This document shows, in pieces, positions 33,724 through 38,457 of a stretch of DNA of 38,457 nucleotides (positions within the stretch are counted from its first letter, which is position 1; each line of letters begins with the position of its first letter). The DNA lies in contig JAIXKR010000071.1 of assembly GCA_026932235.1 (NCBI GenBank), forward strand, positions 1 through 38,457, read 5' to 3'. Made by a program: the position numbers and the translations under genes. The notes under the pieces were generated by a model that saw nothing but the letters and a program-made list of their open reading frames with translations, was not told the origin of the DNA and ran no database searches. Origin of the DNA: Burkholderiales bacterium (lineage in GTDB: Bacteria; Pseudomonadota; Gammaproteobacteria; Burkholderiales; Burkholderiaceae_C).

Positions 33724-35223
33724 ATGACCTCTCCCGCCGCCGACGCGCCAGGCGTCCTGCCCGCGCCCGCACCGCTCGTGCGCCCGGGCCAGCGCATCGA
33801 CGACTTCGTCGTCGAGGAAATGCTGCACCAGGGCGGCATGGCGACGATCTGGGGCGTGCGCCGCGTCGCCGACGACCCGCAGGAGGGGGACCACGCCGGC
33901 TGCCCCGCCGTCGACGAGGACGACGCCCTGCCGCTCGTGATGAAAGTGCCCCGAATCCAGGGCTGGGACGATCCGGCGGCCATCGTCGGCTTCGAGGTCG
34001 AGCAGATGATCCTGCCGATGCTGCAAGGCCCGCACGTGCCGCGCTTCGTCGCCCGCGGGGACTTCACGCGGATGCCCTACATCGTCATGGAGCGCATCGA
34101 GGGATCGTCGCTGCGCCCGCGGCTGGCGGCAGCGCCCCTGCCGATCGACGAGGTGATCGAGATCGGCGCCCGCGTGGCCATCGCCTTGCATGAGCTGCAC
34201 CGCCAAGGCCTCGTGCACCTGGACGTGAAGCCGAGCAACATCATGTTCCGCGCCGACGGCAGCGCGGTGCTCATCGACTTCGGTCTCTCGCGCCACGACC
34301 AGTTGCCCGACCTCCTCGACGAGGCCTTCGGGCTGCCGCTGGGGACGAGCCCCTACATGGCGCCCGAGCAGGTGCGGCACGTGCGCGACGATCCGCGCAG
34401 CGACCTCTTCGCGCTTGCCGTGATGCTCTACCACTTCACCACCGGCCAGCGCCCCTTCGGCCAGCCCGACACCGTTCGCGGCCTGCGCCGACGGCTGTTC
34501 GAGGATCCCGTGCCGCCGGTGCGGCTTCGCCCCGACTGCCCGCCCTGGTTGCAGGAGGTCATCCTTCACGGGCTCGAGGTCGATCCCGTGCAGCGCCTGC
34601 AGACCGGCGCGCAGATGGCGCTGGCGCTGCGCTTCCCCGCGCAGGTGGCGCTCACCGCGCGCGCCGCCAAGGGCCGGGTGGACAGCCGCTGGCGGCGGCT
34701 CAAGCGCCGCCTGCACAGCCTCAACGAGGAGGTGCCGCGAACTCGCGCGAGTCCCGCAGCGGCCAGCCGCCTGAGGAGGAGCCCGATCGTCGTCGCCGCG
34801 ATCGACGTCGAGAACGCCGGCAGCGGCCTGCTCGAGCACCTGCGCGAGACGGTACGCCGCATCGTGCTCACCGAACCCGGCGCACGCCTGGTGTGCGTCA
34901 GCGTGCTGCGCAGCAGCCGCCTGGCGACGGACTCGCGCCTGGACGAACAAGGCCGCAGTCGCCACGTCAGGCAGCGCGTGGCGCTCAGGCACTGGGTGCG
35001 GCCGCTGCTGCAAAGCCTGGCGCTCGACGAGGGACGGGTGAGCGTTCACGTGCTCGAGGCGCCCGAACCCGCGGCGGCGATCATCGACTTCGCCGCGCGC
35101 GCGCAGGCCGATCACATCGTCATGGGCGCGCGCGGCGCCTCCGCGCTGCGCCGGCACTTCGGCAGCGTCAGCTCGGAGGTCGTCGCCAGGGCCAACTGCA
35201 GCGTCACCGTGGTGCGCGAGTGA
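33724..35223 (+). CDS. Ser/Thr protein kinase fused to a universal stress protein domain
   Basis: 499 residues. Residues 27-310 are a Hanks-type kinase: Gly-loop LHQGGMATIW (about 34-43), catalytic K74 (VMKVP), C-helix glutamate near 91, catalytic loop HLDVKPSN (165-172), IDFGLS (184-189) and APE (213-215). The catalytic loop has HLD where most kinases have HRD. After a basic linker (about 330-365), residues 365-499 form a UspA-like domain beginning IVVAAID and ending MGARGASALRRHFGS. Its nucleotide-binding motif is G-x2-G-x8-G-S, one residue shorter than the usual. No membrane helix, so the kinase is soluble. It lies after the metallophosphoesterase gene. A basal stress-sensing role is plausible; the substrate is unknown. 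Confidence 0.9.
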   Translation: MTSPAADAPGVLPAPAPLVRPGQRIDDFVVEEMLHQGGMATIWGVRRVADDPQEGDHAGCPAVDEDDALPLVMKVPRIQGWDDPAAIVGFEVEQMILPMLQGPHVPRFVARGDFTRMPYIVMERIEGSSLRPRLAAAPLPIDEVIEIGARVAIALHELHRQGLVHLDVKPSNIMFRADGSAVLIDFGLSRHDQLPDLLDEAFGLPLGTSPYMAPEQVRHVRDDPRSDLFALAVMLYHFTTGQRPFGQPDTVRGLRRRLFEDPVPPVRLRPDCPPWLQEVILHGLEVDPVQRLQTGAQMALALRFPAQVALTARAAKGRVDSRWRRLKRRLHSLNEEVPRTRASPAAASRLRRSPIVVAAIDVENAGSGLLEHLRETVRRIVLTEPGARLVCVSVLRSSRLATDSRLDEQGRSRHVRQRVALRHWVRPLLQSLALDEGRVSVHVLEAPEPAAAIIDFAARAQADHIVMGARGASALRRHFGSVSSEVVARANCSVTVVRE

Positions 35224-35245
35224 GCCGGTCGCCGGCGGCGGCTCA
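35221..35245. terminator. bidirectional hairpin between the kinase and the BoxR-like gene
   Basis: Perfect 7-bp arms TGAGCCG (35221-35227) and CGGCTCA (35239-35245) with an 11-nt loop. The two convergent stop codons are the ends of the arms (TGA at 35221-35223, TCA at 35243-35245). Probable shared terminator, with no T-run. Confidence 0.5.
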
Positions 35246-36211
35246 GACCGCCAGCCCCAACGCCTCGCGCACCAGCTTGCGCAAGGCCTCGAAAGTCGCC
35301 TGCAGCGGCTGCGCGCTGGTGTCCTGCCGGAACTCGGCCTTCGAGTAGAAGGCCGCGCGGCCGGCGAGGATGCGGCGCAGATCGTCCATGGCCTCGGCAC
35401 TGGCAGCGATCGGCCGCAGGTCGCCCTGCGCGCGCACGCGGCGCATGTGATCCTCGGGCGCCGCGTGCAGCCAGACCGTGGTGCAGTGCGCCAGCAGCAG
35501 GTTGAAGGTGGCGGCATCGGAGACGAGGCCGCCCGGCGTGGCGATGACGGCTTCGGGATAGATCTGGATCGCCTCCTCGAGCGCGCGGCGCTCGTAGCGG
35601 CGGTAGGCGTTGACGCCGTAGAGCGCCTGGATCTCGCTCACGCTGCAGCCGGCGAACTGCTCGATCTCGTGGCTGAGCTCGACGAAGGGGTAGCCGAGGT
35701 CGTTGGCGAGCATGCGCCCGAGCGTGCTCTTGCCCGCGCCGCGCAGCCCCACCAGCGCCACGCGCGTACTGCGCAGCGCCGGATCGGCCGCATTGGCACC
35801 GCCGGTGCCCAACATCTGCCCGATGGCCACGCGGGCGCGGCGCAGCGTGGGTTCATCGCGACCTTCGAGCAGCTCGCGGATCAGCAGCCATTCGGGGTTG
35901 GACGTCGTCACGTCGCCCGTCAGTTCGGCCAGCGAGCAGTGCAAGGCCTTGGCCACCTGCAGCAGCACGAGGATGGAGGCGTTGCCCAGCCCGTATTCGA
36001 GGTTGGCGAGATGCCGCTCCGAAACATCCGCGGCCAGCGCGACGGCCTTGCGCGTCATGCCGCGGCGTGCACGCAGCGCGCGCACGCGCTCGCCCAGCGC
36101 GACCAGGAAGGGGTTCTTCTCGCTGATCGAAGCCTCGTCGCCCACCGCTTGGGGCGACACCTCGGCCTGCATCAAAATGCTGCTCTCGGACACAAACGAA
36201 TCATCGGTCAA
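35243..36211 (-). CDS. BoxR/BzdR-like regulator (XRE helix-turn-helix plus shikimate-kinase-like domain)
   Basis: 322 residues from the TTG at 36211; an ATG at 36172 would give 309 and is equally plausible. Residues about 37-95 are an XRE helix-turn-helix (RVRALRARRGMTRKAVALAADVSERHLANLEYGLGNASI). Residues about 148-322 are shikimate-kinase-like with Walker A GLRGAGKST (155-163). The shikimate-binding residues of true kinases look lost: the D-x-D motif reads LSHEIE, and YRRYERRAL replaces FRxxE. That is the architecture of BzdR and BoxR, repressors of anaerobic and aerobic benzoate genes that bind benzoyl-CoA in this domain. It is divergent from a hydrolase, with 11 bp between starts. No benzoate gene is in the window. 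Confidence 0.88.
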   Translation of the reverse strand: MTDDSFVSESSILMQAEVSPQAVGDEASISEKNPFLVALGERVRALRARRGMTRKAVALAADVSERHLANLEYGLGNASILVLLQVAKALHCSLAELTGDVTTSNPEWLLIRELLEGRDEPTLRRARVAIGQMLGTGGANAADPALRSTRVALVGLRGAGKSTLGRMLANDLGYPFVELSHEIEQFAGCSVSEIQALYGVNAYRRYERRALEEAIQIYPEAVIATPGGLVSDAATFNLLLAHCTTVWLHAAPEDHMRRVRAQGDLRPIAASAEAMDDLRRILAGRAAFYSKAEFRQDTSAQPLQATFEALRKLVREALGLAV

Positions 36212-36233
36212 GCGATGAACGCATGATAATGCA
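36168..36233. promoter_or_regulatory. candidate BoxR/BzdR operator half-sites
   Basis: BzdR is known to bind TGCA-N6-TGCA. CGCA-N6-TGCA lies at 36220-36233, over the hydrolase start and just upstream of the regulator gene. TGCA-N6-TGCT lies at 36168-36181, around the ATG alternative of the regulator. Each has one mismatch. Suggestive of autoregulation only. Confidence 0.35.
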
Positions 36234-37152
36234 TCTTCGTTGTACCAGGAAGCGGAAACACCGCGCGCGCATGCTTGCGCTTGCGCTCGCCGCTGCGCTG
36301 CAGGGTTGCGCGGTGGTCGACTACGAGCAGCGGCGCTGGATTTTCCTCACCACGCGCCAGGCCTGGGCGCCGGGCGTGGCCGCGGCCGCGGGAATGCAGG
36401 ATGCGTGGATCGACTTCGTTTCCGAGCATCCGGAGCAGCGCGGGCAGGTCGTGAACCTGCACGGACTATGGCTGGCGCGTGAGGAGGCGTCGGCACCGGT
36501 GCTGCTCTTCCTGCACGGCGTACGCTGGGACGTCCGTGCCAGCGCCCCGCGCATGCGGCAATTGCACGCGCTGGGCTTCTCGGTGCTGGCGATCGACTAT
36601 CGCGGTTTCGGGCGCAGCAGCGACTGGATGCCTTCGGAAACCCTGGCCGCCGAGGACGCGCACGCGGCCTGGCGCTGGCTCGCGCGGCGCCACCCGCAGG
36701 CGCGGCGCTTCATCTTCGGCCATTCGCTGGGCGGCGCCGTCGCCGTGCGCCTGGCGCAGGAAGTGGACGACGAGTCCGGGCTCATCGTCGAGGGCGGCTT
36801 CACCTCGGCGATCGACGTGCTGAAGAGCACGCGCTGGGGCTGGCTTCCGGTGCGTGCGCTGGTCACGCAGACGCTGGACGGCGCCGCGCGCATCGCCGAT
36901 GTGGGTTCGCCGGTGTTGATCGTGCACGCGGCGGCGGACAGCATGATCGACCCCGCGCTCGGGCGCGCCCTCTACGAACGCGCGCGCGAGCCCAAGCGCT
37001 TCGTTCTCGTCGAAGGCGCGGTGCACGAGGACGTCGGCGCCATCGGCGCCGACGCTTACCGCGAGGCGCTGCGCGAGCTGTTCGGAATCGATCCCGTGCC
37101 GCCTCCGGTCGGTGGCGAGCGTGCGGCGCCGCGCGGGCTTCACGTCGACTGA
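36223..37152 (+). CDS. alpha/beta hydrolase, probable lipoprotein
   Basis: 309 residues. The N terminus is a basic region (RCTRKRKHRAR) followed by MLALALAAALQGC, a lipobox with the cysteine at residue 29, so it should be a lipid-anchored envelope protein. The hydrolase core has the oxyanion region FLHGVRWD (about 97-103) and a DYRGFGRS turn. The nucleophile elbow is GHSLGG with S168, the acid is near D239 (HAAADSMID) and the histidine is H268 (GAVHED). Similar to the esterase/serine aminopeptidase-like hydrolases of unknown substrate. Starts at 36223 or 36229 (ATG) keep the signal sequence. It is divergent from the BoxR-like gene and overlaps the convergent apbC gene by 13 bp. Confidence 0.85.
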   Translation: MIMHLRCTRKRKHRARMLALALAAALQGCAVVDYEQRRWIFLTTRQAWAPGVAAAAGMQDAWIDFVSEHPEQRGQVVNLHGLWLAREEASAPVLLFLHGVRWDVRASAPRMRQLHALGFSVLAIDYRGFGRSSDWMPSETLAAEDAHAAWRWLARRHPQARRFIFGHSLGGAVAVRLAQEVDDESGLIVEGGFTSAIDVLKSTRWGWLPVRALVTQTLDGAARIADVGSPVLIVHAAADSMIDPALGRALYERAREPKRFVLVEGAVHEDVGAIGADAYREALRELFGIDPVPPPVGGERAAPRGLHVD

Positions 37153-38234
37153 CTCACCGCGATCGTCGGGAACTTGCCCGTGTAGTCCTTGCCCTTGAGC
37201 GCGATCTTCACCGCCACCTGGCGCGCCACCGACCTGTAGATGGCGGCGATCTCGCCCTCGGGATCGGCGACGACGCTGGGCTTGCCGCCGTCGGCCTGAA
37301 CCCGGATCTGCATGTTCAGCGGCAGCGCGCCGAGGTAGTCGACGGCATACTGCTCGGCCATGCGGCGGCCGCCCTCGGCGCCGAAGATGTGCTCGGTGTG
37401 GCCGCAGTTGGGGCAGCAGTAGACGGCCATGTTCTCGACGATGCCCAGAATGGGGACGCCCACCTTCTCGAACATCTTCAGACCCTTCTTCGCGTCCAGC
37501 AGCGCGATGTCCTGCGGCGTGGTGACGATGACCGCACCGGTGAGCGGCACGCGCTGGCTGAGCGAGAGCGCGATGTCGCCGGTGCCCGGCGGCATGTCGA
37601 CGAGCAGGTAGTCGAGCTCGCGCCACTGCGTCTGGTGCAGCAGCTGATCCAGCGCCTGCGTGGCCATGGGGCCGCGCCAGATCATGGCCTGGTCGGGTTC
37701 CACCAGAAAGCCGATCGACATCACCTGCACGCCGTAGTTCTCGAGCGGCTCCATGCTCTTGCCGTCGGGGCTCGCCGGGCGGCCTTCGATGCCCATCATC
37801 ATCGGCTGGCTCGGGCCGTAGATGTCCGCATCGAGGATGCCGACGCTGGCCCCTTCGGCAGCCAGCGCCAGCGCCAGGTTGACGGTCGTCGTGCTCTTGC
37901 CCACGCCGCCCTTGCCGGAGGCGACGGCGACGATGTTCTTCACCTTGGGAAGCAGCTGCACGCCGCGCTGCACCGCGTGCGCGACGATGCGCGTCGTCAG
38001 GTTGACGCTGACGTTGTCGACCCCCGGCACCGAGCGCGCCGCGGCAACCAGGGCCTTGCGCAGCGCCGGATGCTGGCTGCGCGCGGGATAGCCCAGCACG
38101 ACGTCGAAGGCGACGTCGTCGCCTTCGATGCGCAGGTTCTCGATCTGGCGCGAGGAGACGTAGTCCACGCCGGTCTGCGGGTCGCGAACGGATCGGAGCG
38201 CTTCGGTCAGGGCAGCTTCGGTGACGGTGGACAT
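37140..38234 (-). CDS. apbC: iron-sulfur cluster carrier protein ApbC (Mrp/NBP35)
   Basis: 364 residues. The N-terminal MIP18/DUF59-like domain (about 6-85, including LRSVRDPQTG) is followed by a P-loop ATPase with the deviant Walker A SGKGGVGKSTTTVNLA, ADIYGPSQPMMMG, and Walker B-like LLVDMPPGTGDIAL. Two cysteines in YCCPNCGH form the C-x2-C site that carries a bridging [4Fe-4S] cluster in the dimer. It delivers clusters to apoproteins. The ATG at 38234 (MSTVTEAALTEALRSV) is preferred over an in-frame TTG 24 bp upstream. No clear Shine-Dalgarno. It is divergent from metG, a conserved Burkholderiales arrangement. Confidence 0.95.
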   Translation of the reverse strand: MSTVTEAALTEALRSVRDPQTGVDYVSSRQIENLRIEGDDVAFDVVLGYPARSQHPALRKALVAAARSVPGVDNVSVNLTTRIVAHAVQRGVQLLPKVKNIVAVASGKGGVGKSTTTVNLALALAAEGASVGILDADIYGPSQPMMMGIEGRPASPDGKSMEPLENYGVQVMSIGFLVEPDQAMIWRGPMATQALDQLLHQTQWRELDYLLVDMPPGTGDIALSLSQRVPLTGAVIVTTPQDIALLDAKKGLKMFEKVGVPILGIVENMAVYCCPNCGHTEHIFGAEGGRRMAEQYAVDYLGALPLNMQIRVQADGGKPSVVADPEGEIAAIYRSVARQVAVKIALKGKDYTGKFPTIAVSQST

Positions 38235-38373
38235 GGGGAGTGAGGACCTGGTCTGCAATGGAGGGAGGGGGGAGAAGGCGCGGGAGACGCGGCACCCGGC
38301 ACGCGGCAGCGCAGCGACTTGCGGGCAGTCTAGCGAATGGGCTGCGGCCGGGATGCCAGTGGGGTCTGCGCCC

Positions 38374-38379
38374 TAGAAT
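38374..38379 (+). promoter_or_regulatory. candidate metG promoter (-10)
   Basis: TAGAAT followed by CGCG, 28 nt before the metG ATG. This is the recurring TAGAATC form found elsewhere in the window. -35 not recognised. Confidence 0.5.
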
Positions 38380-38406
38380 CGCGCCCCTGCCCCCGACGGC
38401 GCCGCC

Positions 38407-38457
38407 ATGACCCGCAAGCTCTTCGTCACCACCGCCCTGCCCTACGCCAACGCGCCG
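38407..38457 (+). CDS. metG: methionine--tRNA ligase, N-terminal fragment
   Basis: Only 17 codons are inside the window. They read MTRKLFVTTALPYANAP, the beginning of the Rossmann fold of methionyl-tRNA synthetase, where LPYAN leads into the HIGH motif, which falls beyond the window end. The enzyme charges initiator and elongator tRNA-Met. Gene order apbC<>metG is typical of Burkholderiales, which supports the call despite the short sequence. Confidence 0.9.
   Translation, partial: MTRKLFVTTALPYANAP

Noticed and set aside
1-38457. Mobile elements, CRISPR arrays, prophage or genomic island borders
   Set aside because: No transposase or integrase motifs, no spaced direct repeats, no tRNA-adjacent junction and no clear composition break were seen.

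Overview
The window is a stretch of GC-rich chromosome from a betaproteobacterium, almost certainly order Burkholderiales. A Rubrivivax/Leptothrix/Caldimonas-like (Sphaerotilaceae or Comamonadaceae) host fits best. The evidence is the very GC-rich coding sequence; the linkages rpsP-rimM-trmD-rplS, hda-HAD phosphatase-pcnB, murJ<>rpsT-argD-argF and apbC<>metG; a PEP-CTERM protein; a BoxR/BzdR-type regulator; and a Pcm-like gene next to tolC. No rRNA, tRNA, CRISPR array, insertion sequence or prophage was seen. About 34 genes are packed tightly and no gene-free stretch reaches 300 bases. The longest gaps are 15347-15568, 23023-23220, 13011-13202, 27807-27994, 17705-17878, 1039-1210 and 38235-38406.

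Region by region. 1-1038: the end of trmB, convergent with uppP. 1133-8315: a drug-efflux block with a strong promoter and TetR operator, a tetR gene, an HlyD-type adaptor and an RND pump, followed by a Pcm-like methyltransferase and a TolC-type outer-membrane channel. 8363-13010: orn, divergent from an M48 protease and rsgA; then a CbiB-like membrane protein and a Nudix CoA pyrophosphatase. 13141-15526: the ribosomal operon rpsP-rimM-trmD-rplS, with leader and intercistronic hairpins, a probable internal rplS promoter and a 13-bp terminator hairpin. 15569-17704: a TM2-like protein, then a Pit-type phosphate transporter with its DUF47 partner. 17879-22554: pcnB, HAD phosphatase, hda and murJ, all on the minus strand. 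22618-25358: rpsT, then argD-argF behind a leader that can fold into competing hairpins. 25377-27806: hppD and a cyclopropane-fatty-acid synthase gene, divergent. 27995-32031: a PEP-CTERM protein, a large SARP/STAND/TPR regulator and a cupin. 32185-35223: an apparent operon of SDR dehydrogenase, metallophosphoesterase and a Ser/Thr kinase fused to a universal stress domain. 35243-38457: a BoxR-like regulator divergent from a lipoprotein alpha/beta hydrolase, then apbC/mrp and the start of metG.

Most of the window is housekeeping. The parts most worth following are the argD leader (23139-23220), which looks like an undescribed attenuator; the hairpins in the rpsP operon; the kinase-Usp fusion beside a phosphatase; the BoxR-like regulator beside a hydrolase instead of a benzoate cluster; and the SARP-type regulator with its cupin neighbour. 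Promoter and hairpin calls were made by eye without folding energies, and functions rest on recognised motifs, not on database searches.
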